64,000 nucleotides of DNA from Erythrobacter sp. BLCC-B19 (GCF_028621955.1 NZ_CP117516.1:766001-830000), one strand, 5' to 3'; shown: positions 36,541 through 46,961, numbered from the stretch's first letter. Made by a program: numbers and translations. The notes: generated from the sequence alone by a model not told the origin.

Positions 36541-36711
36541 ATTGACTGCCCCAATTGAAAAATATGGTAAACGAAACCCGGAGGTGATTCGTTTTTTAGT
36601 CTAGTAAGTTTACTTAACTAAACAATAGATGATTCTTATTCGGGAAAACAGGGGATAGTTTTCTTAAATACGAAGGTCGTTAGTTACCAAGTAAATCTGA
36701 CTAAGGGCGAG

Positions 36712-37683
36712 TTGGCGAATCTATCGTTGGACCGCTGGGGCACTGTCGGTATGAAAATTGGTTTGAATGACGTTGAAGGCCATGTGCTGCATGGTCTGCT
36801 GGAGGAAGCTTCGGGAGATATCGTGATCCGGCTCGACCGGCACGGCTTCATGATCCACGCATCCGCGAATATCGCCGAACTGGGTCTCGATCTCAGTTGC
36901 GCGCTGCTTCTGCCGCATATCACCGACCTTGCCGAACGCGATCACGCCGGATTTCTTGGCGAACACGTCAGCGCCGTGCTGGCGGGGCGCACGCAGATCG
37001 GCTGGATCGAATTTCCCGTCGTCGCCTGTGCCGAGCGTGATACCTGCCGCGAGGCGCAGTGCCAGCGCTGGTATGCGCTCAGCCTCAGGCCGATGTGCGA
37101 TACCAACGGCACCCCGGACGGGGCGCTGTGCCTGATGCGCTCGGTGCAGCGCCTGCGCTCTCTGGAGGGTGAGCTTCACAGCCGCGCGGTGACCGATCCG
37201 CTCACCGGCCTCGCCAACCGGCAGGCCTTCTGCGCAAGCCTCAGGCGTCACCTCGCGCGTGGCGGCGGGCAGATGGTCGCGGTCTTCGCGGTGGATTCGA
37301 TGCGCGCGCTGCTGCTGCGCTATGGCCAGCGCACGGCGGATGAGGTGCTGTGGGGGTTCGCCAAGTTCCTCGAGACGATGACCCAGTCCCTGACAGCGCC
37401 GGGGCACGAACTGGCCCAGCTGGATGGCGAGCGCTTTGCCGTGCTGCTGCCCGAGATGACCGCGCGCTGTGCCCGCGAATGGGCCGAGGACGTGCTCACG
37501 ACCTTTGCCGGCCTTGCCGCCCCGACCTCGGCCAAGGCGCCGCAGCTGACCGCCAGCGCCGGGCTGGCGCGTGTCGAATGCACGGTCGACTGGACATTGC
37601 GCGAGGCCGAGCTGGGGCTGGTGCTGGCAAGGGCTGGCGGCGGACGGCAAGTCGCAACTGCGGGGCACAGACGCGCTGCCTAA
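36712..37683 (+). CDS. PAS-like and degenerate GGDEF domain protein
   Basis: This protein of about 323 residues has an N-terminal PAS-like sensor (about 15-150, with Cys-rich CAERDTCREAQCQRW) and a C-terminal GGDEF-type domain starting SRAVTDPLTGLANRQAF. The signature position reads LDGERF instead of GGDEF, so cyclase activity is probably lost; it may bind nucleotide or act as a partner. TTG 36712 follows AGGGCGAG; ATG 36751 is an alternative start. A long AT-rich leader with a palindrome precedes it. Confidence 0.78.
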   Translation: MANLSLDRWGTVGMKIGLNDVEGHVLHGLLEEASGDIVIRLDRHGFMIHASANIAELGLDLSCALLLPHITDLAERDHAGFLGEHVSAVLAGRTQIGWIEFPVVACAERDTCREAQCQRWYALSLRPMCDTNGTPDGALCLMRSVQRLRSLEGELHSRAVTDPLTGLANRQAFCASLRRHLARGGGQMVAVFAVDSMRALLLRYGQRTADEVLWGFAKFLETMTQSLTAPGHELAQLDGERFAVLLPEMTARCAREWAEDVLTTFAGLAAPTSAKAPQLTASAGLARVECTVDWTLREAELGLVLARAGGGRQVATAGHRRAA

Positions 37684-37721
37684 CTGGACTTGGCGCGCGG
37701 GGGCACTAAACCCACTCCCCC

Positions 37722-38906
37722 ATGAGCCATATTGCCACCATCCTGCTGCTCGGTTCGGGCGAGCTGGGCCGCGAATTCGTCATTTCCGCCAAGCGCCTGG
37801 GCGCGCGGGTGATTGCCTGTGACAGCTACGACAATGCCCCGGCGATGCAGATGGCGGACGGGCGTGAGGTTTTCTCCATGCTCGATGGCGAGGCGCTGCG
37901 TGCGGCGGCGGAGAAGCACCAGCCCGACCACATCGTCCCCGAGATCGAGGCGATCCGCACCGAGGTGCTCGGCGATCTGGAAGCGGAAGGCTTTACCGTG
38001 GTGCCCTCGGCGCGCGCTGCCCAGCTAACCATGAACCGCGATGCGATCCGCGATCTGGCGGCGGGCGAGCTGGGCCTTGTGACCTCGCAATATGGCTATG
38101 CCGAGAGCTTCGCCGAGTGCGAGGCCATCGCCGCGCGCATCGGCTATCCGCTGGTGATGAAGCCGGTGATGTCCTCCTCGGGCAAGGGCCAGAGCAAGGT
38201 CGACGGGCCCGACGCGCTGGAGGCCGCGTGGGAATATGCCGTCGCCAATATGCGCGGCGATAGGGCGCGGGTGATCGCCGAGCAGTTCATCGCCTTCGAC
38301 TACGAGATCACCCTACTGACCGTGCGCCATGCAGGCGGCATCGCCTTCTGCCCGCCCATCGGCCACCGGCAGGAGCGCGGCGATTATCGCGAAAGCTGGC
38401 AGCCTGCCGCCATGTCCCCCGCCGCGCTCGCAAGCGCGCAGGACATGGCCGCCAAGGTCGTCATGGCCCTGCAAGGCGGCGGGCGTGGCTGGGGGTTGTA
38501 TGGCGTCGAATTCTTCGTTCGCGGCGAGGAGGTGATCTTCTCCGAACTCTCCCCCCGCCCGCATGACACCGGCATGGTCACCCTCGCCTCGCAAAGCCTC
38601 ACCGAATTCGATCTCCACGCCCGCGCGATCCTCGGCCTGCCCGTGCCGGACAGCATCGCCGCGCAGCCTTCTGCCTCGGCGGTGATCCTCGCCGACCGCG
38701 ACAGCGACAGCTTCGCCTTCGAGGGGATCGCTGAGGCGCTGACGCTCGGCGACACCGACGTTCGCATCTTCGGCAAGCCCGTCACCCGGCCCTACCGCCG
38801 CATGGGGGTCGCCCTCGCCCGGGCCGGTGATGCGCCCACCGCGGTCGACCTCGCCAAACAGGCCGCCGCCGCTGTGCGGATTGTCTATTCCTCCGGTTCC
38901 GACTAG
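37722..38906 (+). CDS. purT: formate-dependent phosphoribosylglycinamide formyltransferase
   Basis: This 394-residue ATP-grasp enzyme formylates GAR with formate in purine synthesis. N-terminal [21 protein letters not shown] is the PurT start; [12 protein letters not shown] is the ATP-grasp loop and [27 protein letters not shown] the metal-binding part. The downstream purU gene makes formate from formyl-THF, so the two neighbours can serve one-carbon flow into purines. Confidence 0.95.
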   Translation: MSHIATILLLGSGELGREFVISAKRLGARVIACDSYDNAPAMQMADGREVFSMLDGEALRAAAEKHQPDHIVPEIEAIRTEVLGDLEAEGFTVVPSARAAQLTMNRDAIRDLAAGELGLVTSQYGYAESFAECEAIAARIGYPLVMKPVMSSSGKGQSKVDGPDALEAAWEYAVANMRGDRARVIAEQFIAFDYEITLLTVRHAGGIAFCPPIGHRQERGDYRESWQPAAMSPAALASAQDMAAKVVMALQGGGRGWGLYGVEFFVRGEEVIFSELSPRPHDTGMVTLASQSLTEFDLHARAILGLPVPDSIAAQPSASAVILADRDSDSFAFEGIAEALTLGDTDVRIFGKPVTRPYRRMGVALARAGDAPTAVDLAKQAAAAVRIVYSSGSD

Positions 38907-38917
38907 GGCGCGCCTCC

Positions 38918-39931
38918 ATGACCACCTATCCCCAAACCGCCGCGATGATGAAGCGCGGCACCGACTTCCTCGGCTGCGAGACCGCGATCCTGTGCGGCGC
39001 GATGAGCTGGGTGTCCGAGCGCAACCTCGTCGCCGCCATCTCCAATGCCGGCGGGTTCGGTGTGATCGCCTGCGGGGCGATGACTCCCGAACTGCTCGAC
39101 ACCGAGATTGCCGCGACCAAGGCGCTCACCTCGAAGCCCTTCGGCGTGAACCTCATCACCATGCACCCGGCGCTGTTCGATCTGATCGCGGTGTGCCGCA
39201 AGCATGGCGTGACGCACGTGGTGCTGGCGGGCGGCATCCCGCCCAAGGGCTCGGTCGAAGCGATCAAGGCCGATGACAGCGGCATCAAGGTGATCTGCTT
39301 TGCCCCCACCCTCGCCCTCGCCAAGAAGCTGCTGCGCTCGGGCGCGGATGCGCTGGTGATCGAAGGCATGGAAGCGGGCGGGCATATCGGCCCGGTCTCC
39401 ACATCCGTGCTGGCGCAGGAAATCCTGCCCGAACTCAGCGGCGACCACCTGATCTTCGTCGCGGGCGGCATCGGCCGGGGCGAGGCAATTGCCTCCTACC
39501 TCGAAATGGGCGCGGCGGGCGTCCAGCTCGGCACCCGCTTCGCCTGCGCGACCGAGAGCATCGCCCACCCCGATTTCAAGAAGGCCTTCTTCCGCGCCTC
39601 GGCCCGCGAGGCTGTCGCGAGTGTGCAGGTCGACCCGCGCCTGCCGGTGATCCCGGTGCGCGCGCTGAAGAACAAGGGCACCGAGGAATTCACCGCCAAG
39701 CAGCGCGAAGTCGCCGCGCTGCTCGATGAAGGCGGGATCGACATGGCCGAGGCCCAGCTCCAGATCGAGCACTTCTGGGCAGGGGCCCTGCGCCGCGCGG
39801 TGATCGAGGGCGATGTCGAGAACGGCAGCGTGATGGCGGGCCAATCGGTCGGCATGGTCACCAAGGAAGAGCCCGCCGCCGACATCATCGCCGAGCTGAT
39901 GGCCCAGTGCGAGGCGGCGCTGGCGCGGTAG
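38918..39931 (+). CDS. nitronate monooxygenase-like FMN enzyme
   Basis: This 337-residue TIM-barrel flavoprotein is of the NMO/2-nitropropane dioxygenase type. [40 protein letters not shown] and [29 protein letters not shown] are the FMN-binding segments. The same family includes FabK enoyl-ACP reductases, which cannot be separated reliably here. It lies 11 bases after purT and 1 base before purU, so it is co-transcribed with folate/purine genes. Confidence 0.87.
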   Translation: MTTYPQTAAMMKRGTDFLGCETAILCGAMSWVSERNLVAAISNAGGFGVIACGAMTPELLDTEIAATKALTSKPFGVNLITMHPALFDLIAVCRKHGVTHVVLAGGIPPKGSVEAIKADDSGIKVICFAPTLALAKKLLRSGADALVIEGMEAGGHIGPVSTSVLAQEILPELSGDHLIFVAGGIGRGEAIASYLEMGAAGVQLGTRFACATESIAHPDFKKAFFRASAREAVASVQVDPRLPVIPVRALKNKGTEEFTAKQREVAALLDEGGIDMAEAQLQIEHFWAGALRRAVIEGDVENGSVMAGQSVGMVTKEEPAADIIAELMAQCEAALAR

Positions 39932-39932
39932 G

Positions 39933-40799
39933 ATGGCTACACCGCTGATCCTCACCCTCGCCTGCCCCGACCGGCCCGGCATCACCGCCCGCGTCACCGG
40001 CTTCCTGTTCGAGCGCGGCTGCAACATCCTCGACGCGCAGCAGTTCAACGACCGGGCCGAGGCGGGCGGCTCTGACCGGTTCTTCATGCGTGTGGTGTTC
40101 GACCCGGACGGTTCGACCGCCGAAGCCCTGCGCGCCGATTTTGCCGCGCTGGCGGCAGAGTTCGGGATGGCGTGGAAGATGGCCGCGGAAGACCGCCCGC
40201 GCCGCACGATCATCCTCGTCAGCAAGTTCGATCATTGTCTGGTCGACCTGATCTATCGCTGCCGCACCGGCGAATTGCCGATCGAGATTGTCGCGATCGT
40301 CTCCAACCACCCCCGCGAGGCCGCGATCCGGGTGGATATCGGGGACATCCCGTTCCACCACATCCCCGTCACCCCCGGCACCAAGCCCGCCGCCGAGGCC
40401 CAATTCCGCGCCCTGGCCGCCGCAACCGATGCCGAGCTGGTGGTGCTGGCGCGCTATATGCAGGTGTTCTCGGACGAGCAGTCCGCGCATTTCGCGGGCC
40501 GCTGCATCAATATCCACCATAGCTTCCTGCCCGGCTTCAAGGGTGCCAAGCCCTATCACCAGGCCCACGCGCGGGGCGTGAAGATCATCGGGGCGACCGC
40601 GCATTTCGTCACTGCCGATCTCGATGAAGGCCCGATCATCCACCAGGATGTCGAGCGGATCACCCATGCCGACAGCCCCGAAGACCTCGTGCGCAAGGGC
40701 CGCGATATCGAACGCCGCGTGCTCGCCGAAGCGGTGCGCCTGTTCGCGCAGGAACGGGTGCTGATGAACGGCAACCGCACGGTTGTGTTCAGGGGCTAA
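39933..40799 (+). CDS. purU: formyltetrahydrofolate deformylase
   Basis: This 288-residue enzyme hydrolyses 10-formyl-THF to formate and THF. The N-terminal ACT domain ([30 protein letters not shown]) is followed by a formyltransferase fold with ARYMQVFS and the catalytic [16 protein letters not shown]. Formate from this step can feed PurT, encoded two genes upstream. Its end overlaps the convergent LytTR gene by 11 bases. Confidence 0.95.
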   Translation: MATPLILTLACPDRPGITARVTGFLFERGCNILDAQQFNDRAEAGGSDRFFMRVVFDPDGSTAEALRADFAALAAEFGMAWKMAAEDRPRRTIILVSKFDHCLVDLIYRCRTGELPIEIVAIVSNHPREAAIRVDIGDIPFHHIPVTPGTKPAAEAQFRALAAATDAELVVLARYMQVFSDEQSAHFAGRCINIHHSFLPGFKGAKPYHQAHARGVKIIGATAHFVTADLDEGPIIHQDVERITHADSPEDLVRKGRDIERRVLAEAVRLFAQERVLMNGNRTVVFRG

Positions 40800-41595
40800 G
40801 CCAGCCTAGCGCCTTCAATTGGGGGATCCGGCTGCGGCTGACCGGTGCGGCCATCCCGCCATGGAGCATCAGTTGCAGGTCGCGTCCCGCACGGCGCTGG
40901 CCGGTGACCGCACTTTGCGCGAGCCACCAGCTGCGATGCACCTGCGCGCCGCTCCCCTCGGGCATGAGCGCAGCCGCCTCGGCCAGCGGCATCAGCACCA
41001 GCGCGCTTTTCCCATCGGCGATGATGCGGACATAGTGATCCTCCGCGGCGAGCGCGAGGATCGGGGGGAAGCCCGGTTCCAGCCGCTGATGCAGCGCCGA
41101 GACCGCCACGCCGGGAACGGCCGGTGCGGGGGCAGGCGGCGCGGGCGCATCGGGCGCAGCCTCCTGCGCCGCCTCCTGCACAGGCGCCTGTTCGGCGCGG
41201 GCATAGAGCACGAAGAACAGCGCGAAGAACCCCGCCGCCACCAGCAGCGCCTGCACCCAGACCGCGCCGAACTGTGCGCCGAACATCGCGTCCGCTCCGC
41301 CGATCAGGGCGAGCACGCCATAGGTGACCGCCAGCCCGACGAACGGCACCGCCAGCGCATGCCCCCAGTAGTCGGCGAGGCCCATCAGCCGCGCCACCGC
41401 GATCCCCACGCGCGCGGCCGCGAGATAGACCAGCCACGCCGCCAAGAACCCTGCCAACCACAACGCCAGCCGCGCGCCGAGCGAGACTGTGCCGACGGGA
41501 ATCAGATCGAACACCGCCACCACCACGGCGATCAGGGCGACCACGCCCGCCTCGGCCATCAGGCGCTCGGCCCCGGATAGTCGCCGCGCGACCAT
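40789..41595 (-). CDS. LytTR-domain membrane-anchored regulator
   Basis: This 268-residue protein has about four N-terminal membrane helices (to about residue 130), a proline/alanine linker, and a C-terminal LytTR DNA-binding domain. [33 protein letters not shown] and [14 protein letters not shown] are typical. Such proteins bind promoter DNA from the membrane and are common in sphingomonads. The gene is single and faces the DUF2306 gene across about 125 bases. Confidence 0.85.
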   Translation of the reverse strand: MVARRLSGAERLMAEAGVVALIAVVVAVFDLIPVGTVSLGARLALWLAGFLAAWLVYLAAARVGIAVARLMGLADYWGHALAVPFVGLAVTYGVLALIGGADAMFGAQFGAVWVQALLVAAGFFALFFVLYARAEQAPVQEAAQEAAPDAPAPPAPAPAVPGVAVSALHQRLEPGFPPILALAAEDHYVRIIADGKSALVLMPLAEAAALMPEGSGAQVHRSWWLAQSAVTGQRRAGRDLQLMLHGGMAAPVSRSRIPQLKALGWLSP

Positions 41596-41720
41596 TCACG
41601 AAGCCCGGCGGACGATCCGCGCATCGCCGCGACAGCCCGCGAATGGGGGGCTTGCGAGCAGGCGGACAGCGCGGTTTTTCATGGCCATTCCATAAATCGC
41701 GAACGTCCGAGGAGGCAAGC

Positions 41721-42269
41721 ATGAGCCAGCACCTGACCCACGATACCGCCGCCCCCGCCCGTCCCCCGATCAGCCTTGCGGCAACCGCCGCGATCACCAT
41801 CGGCATCACCGCGGCGCTGACGGTGGCCTCGATGCTGTTCGGCGGCTTCGGGTCGGGCAGTCCGGCCATGGCGCAAGCCCGCGTCTTCTCGCTGCCGATC
41901 ATGATCCATCTGGCAACCGTGGTGCCTGCCTTCCTGCTCGGTCCGGTGGTGCTGTGGCGGCGCAAGGGCGATGCCACGCACCGGCTGCTGGGGCGGATCT
42001 GGGTGTGCCTGATGCTGGTGACGGCGATCAGTTCGGCCTTCATCCGCACGCCGGGCGCAGGGATTGCGGGCACCGGCTTCAGCTTCATCCATATCTTCAC
42101 GGTCTGGACGCTGGTGAATGTGCCGCTGGCGGTGCGCGCGGCGCGGCGGGGGGAGATTGCGCGGCACCGCGGGATGATGACCGGGCTCTATGCCGGGCTG
42201 GTGATCGCAGGCGCCTTCTCCTTCCTGCCGGGCCGCTTGCTCGGCACCTTCGTGTTCGGCGCGCCGTGA
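41721..42269 (+). CDS. DUF2306 membrane protein
   Basis: This 182-residue protein has four membrane helices. HLATVVPAFLLGPVVLWRRKGDATHRLLGRIWVCLML and FSFIHIFTVWTLVNV...IARHRGMMTGLYAGLVIAG match the DUF2306 pattern, whose conserved His residues suggest haem or metal contact. ATG 41721 follows GAGGAGG, a very good ribosome site. Function unknown. Confidence 0.83.
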   Translation: MSQHLTHDTAAPARPPISLAATAAITIGITAALTVASMLFGGFGSGSPAMAQARVFSLPIMIHLATVVPAFLLGPVVLWRRKGDATHRLLGRIWVCLMLVTAISSAFIRTPGAGIAGTGFSFIHIFTVWTLVNVPLAVRAARRGEIARHRGMMTGLYAGLVIAGAFSFLPGRLLGTFVFGAP

Positions 42270-42306
42270 TGCATTTCGGCAGGTGCGCGCGAGGCCGGAT
42301 CGGGGC

Positions 42307-42720
42307 ATGATGCCGGGCATGATCGTTGAACGCCTCGACCATGTGAACATCATCACCGACCGTCTGGCCGAGACCGCGCGCTTCTATGCCGAGCTGCTCG
42401 ATCTGGAAGAGCGGGACGGCCCGCCACCGCTCACGCCCGAGAACGCGCGCTGGATGTATGACGCGCGCGGGCAGGCGATCCTGCACCTCAACGCGGTCGA
42501 TTGCCCGCGCACCTTCCCGCGCGAGGTTGCGCCCGGGGCCGAGACCGGAGCGATCCACCACGTCGCGCTGCGCTGCGCGGATTTCGAGGTTGTGAAGGCG
42601 CGGCTCGATGCGCGCGGGGCGGATTACAAGGTCAATGATGTGAGCAGCATCGGCCTCAGGCAGATTTTCACCACCGATCCGAACAATGTGCTGCTGGAGC
42701 TGAATTTCTTCGCCGCCTGA
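42307..42720 (+). CDS. VOC/glyoxalase-family protein
   Basis: This protein of about 137 residues has the vicinal oxygen chelate fold: RLDHVNIITDRLAETARFYAELLDLEE, then AIHHVALRCADFEVVKARLDARGADYKV, ending FTTDPNNVLLELNFF. Metal-site His residues appear at the DHVN and HHVAL positions and Glu near the end. Starts at 42307, 42310 and 42319 are all possible; the domain begins right after 42319. The substrate is unknown. Confidence 0.84.
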   Translation: MMPGMIVERLDHVNIITDRLAETARFYAELLDLEERDGPPPLTPENARWMYDARGQAILHLNAVDCPRTFPREVAPGAETGAIHHVALRCADFEVVKARLDARGADYKVNDVSSIGLRQIFTTDPNNVLLELNFFAA

Positions 42721-42722
42721 CT

Positions 42723-42758
42723 CCCCTCCCCTTCAGGGGAGGGGTTGGGGGAGGGGGA
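42723..42758. repeat. short relative of the palindromic GC repeat
   Basis: CCCCTCCCCTTCAGGGGAGG followed by a G-rich tail resembles one unit of the elements at 13751 and 29705, with a CCTTCAGG instead of a CGCTTGCG tip. It lies between convergent genes and may act as their terminator. Confidence 0.6.
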
Positions 42759-42760
42759 GC

Positions 42761-43222
42761 TCAGGCGTTCCCGCCCCCCAGCAGCGCGCGCCACGCCTCG
42801 GGCGCGCGTTCGTCCTCCAGCGGGTTCCAGACCTTCGCCATCCGCGCTCGCGCCTCGTCCTCCGGCACCCCGGCAGCACAATCGAGCAGGTAGAAGAACG
42901 CCGTCACCCGCCAGTTCATGATGCAGTGGACGTGCACCGGGCCGGGATGCGCCGCCAGCGCTTCGGCCAATGCCGCCACATGGGCGGGCGTCGGCGCGTC
43001 GAAGGGGACGGGGATGTGGGTGTAGGCGATCCCCTCGGCCGCCAGCAGCGCGCTCTCCTCCGCCAGCGCCTCGGGGTGGCTGTCGAGCGCGAGGTTCACC
43101 ACATGGCGCACGCCGATGGCGGCAAGGCGGGCCGGATCACCTGCCTCCAGCCTGCCGGAGGTGGTGATCCCGTCCGGCCGCCGCTGCCAGTTGCGGATGT
43201 CGGCAGGATCGCCCGGCTGCAT
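42761..43222 (-). CDS. protein-tyrosine-phosphatase-like protein
   Basis: This 153-residue protein belongs to the BLH/DUF442-like phosphatase group. VHVHCIMNWRVTAFFYL is the active-site loop, with four residues between Cys and Arg, as is usual for this subgroup rather than the five of classic PTPs. The N-terminal GRLEAGDPARLAAIGVRHVVNLAL is also typical. Its ATG overlaps the stop of the PQQ dehydrogenase by one base, suggesting coupling. The target is unknown. Confidence 0.83.
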   Translation of the reverse strand: MQPGDPADIRNWQRRPDGITTSGRLEAGDPARLAAIGVRHVVNLALDSHPEALAEESALLAAEGIAYTHIPVPFDAPTPAHVAALAEALAAHPGPVHVHCIMNWRVTAFFYLLDCAAGVPEDEARARMAKVWNPLEDERAPEAWRALLGGGNA

Positions 43223-45393
43223 CAGCGCCGGGCGACCTTCTTCGATGCCTCCAGCACCTTGTCCTCATTGGCGCGTTTGATGACATAGGCGCGGATCGCC
43301 TCGATCTCCTCCTTCGACAGCGAGCCCTTGAAGCTGGCCATGCCATTGTCCTTCAGCGCCCCGTCATGCACCACCGCGCTCCACGCGGCTGCGCTTTCGA
43401 GCGATCCGGCGCGGCGCAGGTCGGGCAGCACGGTCGAACCCACCGCGCCCGGCGCATGGCACACCGCGCAATAGCGGCCATACTTGGCCTGCCCGAGTGC
43501 AATCATCTCCGGCGCAGCGGTGGAGGGCGGCGGGTCGAGCGGCAGGTCGGCGAGCGCGGGTTCAGCCGGCAGCTTGGCGGTGCCGCCGATCTTGAACACC
43601 AGCAACCGGCTGATGTTGCGCACCGGTGCCTTGCGGTTGATGAGGTCGCCATCGACCGACAGGGCATAGGCGCCGCCCCACCCGGCCAGCACGGCGACAT
43701 ATTGCTCGCCGTTCACGGTGTAGGTGATCGGCGGCGCAACCACGCCCGTCTGCGCCGCAAAGCTCCAGAGCTTCTTGCCATTGGCCGCATCGTAGGCGTT
43801 GAACTCGCTGCCCGTGGTGCCCTGGAACACGAGGCCGCCGCCCGTCGCCAGCAGCCCGCCGTTCCACGGCCCGGGATGCTCGACCGTCCAGCGCGGCTTC
43901 TGCGCGACCGGATCCCATGCGACCAGCATCCCCTTGAGGCTGCCCGCCACCTGCTTCCTGAACCCGCCATCGGGGGGCAGATCGCCCGCGCCGAGGTTGA
44001 AGCCGACATTGAACCCGCGCGCGCGGTCAGGCTTCCAGTTCGCCTCGGGCGCATACATCATCCCCGCCTCGAAGGCCGGGATATAGACCAGCTTTTCGGT
44101 GGGGCTGAAGGCCATCGGATGCCAGTTGTGCCCGCCCAGCGCGCCGGGGGTGACCATCGCGGGCTGGCCGGTCTTGTCGACGCGGGTCGCCGGGTTCTCG
44201 ATCGGGCGGCCGGTCTTGGGATCGATCCCGGTTGCCCAGTTGACCGTGACATAGGGCTTGGCGCTGATGAACTGCCCCGTCTCGCGGTCGATCACGTAGA
44301 AGAAGCCATTTTTAGGCGCCTGCATCAGCACCTTGCGCAGCTTCCCCTCGATTTCCATGTCGGCAAGGATGATGTGCTGGGTCGCGGTGAAATCCCACGT
44401 CTCGCCCGGCGTGGTCTGGTAGTGCCAGACGTATTCGCCCGTGCTCGCCTTGATCGCCACGATGCTGGAGAGGTAGAGGTTGTCCCCCTCCCCCGTCCCG
44501 TCCGCGCCGGGGCTGCGATAGGCGCGGTTCCACGGAGAGCCATTGCCGACCCCGATATAGAGCAGGCCCAAATCCGGGTCATAGGCCATCGAATCCCACA
44601 CCGTCCCCCCGCCGCCGATCGCGTCATTGGCGGCGAGCACATCCATGTTCCAGGTTTCGGCCGCCTTCTTGAGATGCGCGGGCGCATCATCGCCCTGCCC
44701 GCCTTCGGGCACGGTGTAGAACTTCCACAGCTCCGCGCCATCATCGGGCGAATAGGCCGCGACAAAGCCACGCACCCCGAACTCGGCCCCGCCATTGCCG
44801 ATGATCACCTTGCCATCGATCACGCGCGGCGCGCCGGTGATGGTGTAGCTCTTGGACTGGTCGACGGTGACCTTTTCCCAAGCCACCTTGCCGCTCTCGC
44901 GGTCGAGCGCGATCAGCCGGCCATCGAGCGTGCCGAAGAACAGCTTGTCGCCGTAAGCCGCCAGCCCGCGGTTCACCACGTCGCAGCAGGCCTTGACCGC
45001 CGTCTCGCCCGGCACCTTGGGGTCATATTCCCACAGGGGCTTGCCGGTGGTCGCGTCAAACGCCTTCACCTTGCTCCACGCAGTGGTGAGGTAGAGCTTG
45101 CCGTCGATCACCAGCGGGGTCGCCTCCTGCCCGCGCGCGGTGTCCATGTCGGCATACCAGGCAAGGCCCAGCTGGCCCACGTTGTCGCGGTTGACCCCGT
45201 CCAGCGGCGAGAAGCGCTGTTCGGAATAGGTGCGCCCGTGGCTGATCCAGTTGGCCGCATCGCCATCGGCCCCCACCAGCATCGCGGTGGTCACGCCCTC
45301 GCCCTCACCGCCTCCGAAAATCTGGCTGCAATTCGCCAGCATCCCTGCCGACAGCAACAACGCCGCCCCCGCGGCCCAGCGCCTCACATCCAT
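43222..45393 (-). CDS. PQQ-dependent alcohol dehydrogenase with cytochrome c domain
   Basis: This 723-residue periplasmic quinohaemoprotein has lipoprotein-type signal (LLLSAGMLANCS). It has an eight-bladed beta-propeller with vicinal Cys-Cys (VKACCDVV), the Ca/PQQ segment GNGSPWN and catalytic Asp in TWDFTATQ. A C-terminal cytochrome c domain carries CAVCH (haem binding). It oxidises an alcohol and passes electrons to a respiratory carrier; the substrate cannot be named. ATG 45393 begins the signal. PQQ synthesis genes are not in the window. Confidence 0.92.
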   Translation of the reverse strand: MDVRRWAAGAALLLSAGMLANCSQIFGGGEGEGVTTAMLVGADGDAANWISHGRTYSEQRFSPLDGVNRDNVGQLGLAWYADMDTARGQEATPLVIDGKLYLTTAWSKVKAFDATTGKPLWEYDPKVPGETAVKACCDVVNRGLAAYGDKLFFGTLDGRLIALDRESGKVAWEKVTVDQSKSYTITGAPRVIDGKVIIGNGGAEFGVRGFVAAYSPDDGAELWKFYTVPEGGQGDDAPAHLKKAAETWNMDVLAANDAIGGGGTVWDSMAYDPDLGLLYIGVGNGSPWNRAYRSPGADGTGEGDNLYLSSIVAIKASTGEYVWHYQTTPGETWDFTATQHIILADMEIEGKLRKVLMQAPKNGFFYVIDRETGQFISAKPYVTVNWATGIDPKTGRPIENPATRVDKTGQPAMVTPGALGGHNWHPMAFSPTEKLVYIPAFEAGMMYAPEANWKPDRARGFNVGFNLGAGDLPPDGGFRKQVAGSLKGMLVAWDPVAQKPRWTVEHPGPWNGGLLATGGGLVFQGTTGSEFNAYDAANGKKLWSFAAQTGVVAPPITYTVNGEQYVAVLAGWGGAYALSVDGDLINRKAPVRNISRLLVFKIGGTAKLPAEPALADLPLDPPPSTAAPEMIALGQAKYGRYCAVCHAPGAVGSTVLPDLRRAGSLESAAAWSAVVHDGALKDNGMASFKGSLSKEEIEAIRAYVIKRANEDKVLEASKKVARR

Positions 45394-45508
45394 CGCTCTC
45401 TCCCCGTATTTCTTTTGCAACCCATCGTGCCGAGACAATCGCCGCTTGTCCATGCCCCGACTGCACGACTATCTGTTTCGCCGGAGGGGCTGACAGGAGA
45501 GACGATCA

Positions 45509-46387
45509 ATGTGCGAGGAAAGCAAGCTGGCCGAATGGGCCAAGCAGACCATCAGCCGCCGCCAGTTCGGCGTATTGACGGGCGCTGCCGCCCTCACCGC
45601 CTGCGCCTCGGGCGAAAGCGCGGGGCAGGCCCAGCCGCTCCCGGGCCTCAAGGAACGCGGGGTCAATTTCGCCACGCCTGACGGGACGATGGACGGCTTC
45701 TTCGTCCAGCCCGAGACCGGCAATCACCCCGCCGTGATCCTGTGGCCCGACATCGCCAGCATCCGCGAGGCGAAGCGCAACATCGCCCGCAAACTGGCGC
45801 AGGCAGGCTACGCCGTGCTGGTCGTGAACCCCTATTACCGCGACGTCACCGGCCAACAATTCGCCGATTTCGCCGCCTTCATTGCCGATGGCGGCTTCCA
45901 GAAGGTCGGCCCGTGGCGCGGAAAGCTGAATGCCGAGGCGATCATGCGCGATGCGACCGCGATCGTCGACTGGCTCGATCGGCAGGAAGGCGTCGATCAG
46001 GCCAAGGGCATCGGCACGCAGGGCTATTGCATGGGCGGGCCGTTCACCGTGTGGAGCGCAGCCGCTGTGCCTGCCCGCATCAAGGCCGCGGCAAGCTTCC
46101 ACGGCGGCGGGTTGGTGCGCCCCGACAATCCGATGAGCCCGCACAAGGTGCTGGACAAGGTCGATGCCGCCCTGCTGATCGCGGTGGCGCAGGACGATGA
46201 CGCCAAGGCGCCCGCCGACAAGACCACCTTCGCCGAAGCCGCCGAAGCCGCCAAGGTCGGCGCGATCGTCACGGTCTATCCCGGCAACCACGGCTGGATG
46301 GTGTCCGACAGCCCCGCCTACGACGCCACCGCCGCCGCGCGAGGCGAGGCCGACCTCAAGGCGCTCTACGCCAGCGCGCTGGCGTGA
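45509..46387 (+). CDS. dienelactone hydrolase-family protein, Tat-type signal
   Basis: This 292-residue alpha/beta-hydrolase has a twin-arginine-like start (SRRQFGVLTGAAAL) with a Cys that could be lipidated (LTACAS). The catalytic nucleophile is Cys in GTQGYCMGG, with Asp in AVAQDDDAK and His in PGNHGW, as in dienelactone hydrolases. It diverges from the PQQ dehydrogenase gene across about 115 bases. The next gene overlaps it by four bases. Confidence 0.88.
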   Translation: MCEESKLAEWAKQTISRRQFGVLTGAAALTACASGESAGQAQPLPGLKERGVNFATPDGTMDGFFVQPETGNHPAVILWPDIASIREAKRNIARKLAQAGYAVLVVNPYYRDVTGQQFADFAAFIADGGFQKVGPWRGKLNAEAIMRDATAIVDWLDRQEGVDQAKGIGTQGYCMGGPFTVWSAAAVPARIKAAASFHGGGLVRPDNPMSPHKVLDKVDAALLIAVAQDDDAKAPADKTTFAEAAEAAKVGAIVTVYPGNHGWMVSDSPAYDATAAARGEADLKALYASALA

Positions 46388-46416
46388 ACGACGGCAAATG
46401 GTGGCTGGCGTGTGCA

Positions 46417-46887
46417 ATGATGCGCAGGCCAGCCATCCTCGCACTTTGCGGTGTCCTTGCCGGATGCGCCTCAGCGCCGTCAGGTTCTGAACCACCGTCT
46501 CTGAGCGATTTTGCAGCGAGTGAACTGGGCGTCTCGGCCTACAAGTCAGCATCAGCCGACCTGAATGGCGACGGCGTGGACGAGATCATTCTGCGTGCGG
46601 ATGCGCCTGAATGGTGCGGAAGCGGCGGGTGCACTCTGTTCGTCCTCGAAAAGGCGGGCAGCACATTTCGTCTGGTGAGCCGAACGACCGTTACCCAGCT
46701 TCCGATCCGCCTGCTGGATACCAAAACAAATGGATGGCGGGACCTGTCAGTCGGTGCCCACGGTGGCGGGGTTATGGAAGCCCGCAACGCGCAACTGAGG
46801 TTTGACGGGAACGCCTATCCCGGCAATCCGACAATCCCGCCAGCAACACCGATAAGCCAACCCTCGGGGACAATTCTGATCCGTTGA
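46417..46887 (+). CDS. small lipoprotein with Ca-binding-like DxNxDG segment
   Basis: This protein of about 156 residues has a lipoprotein signal MMRRPAILALCGVLAGC, then ADLNGDGVDEIILRADAPEWCGSGGC, similar to FG-GAP/EF-hand-like acidic loops. No family name is recognised. GTG 46384 would add 11 residues and overlap the hydrolase gene, but the ATG at 46417 begins a proper signal. It is probably in an operon with the dienelactone hydrolase. Confidence 0.7.
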   Translation: MMRRPAILALCGVLAGCASAPSGSEPPSLSDFAASELGVSAYKSASADLNGDGVDEIILRADAPEWCGSGGCTLFVLEKAGSTFRLVSRTTVTQLPIRLLDTKTNGWRDLSVGAHGGGVMEARNAQLRFDGNAYPGNPTIPPATPISQPSGTILIR

Positions 46888-46925
46888 GCGGATGGTGGCA
46901 GACAGCCCTGCTCATAACGCCACCG

Positions 46926-46961
46926 CCGCCGCGCGGAAGCCTCGATGCTCCCGCGCGGCGG
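46926..46961. terminator. possible hairpin after the small lipoprotein gene
   Basis: CCGCCGCGCGG (46926-46936) pairs with CCGCGCGGCGG (46951-46961) over a 14-base loop. There is no T-run, so this is only a candidate terminator in the 265-bp space before the acetyltransferase gene. Confidence 0.4.

Noticed and set aside
43366..45681. Plus-strand open frame of over 700 codons
   Set aside because: It mirrors the PQQ dehydrogenase gene; the real gene on the minus strand has clear PQQ and CxxCH motifs.
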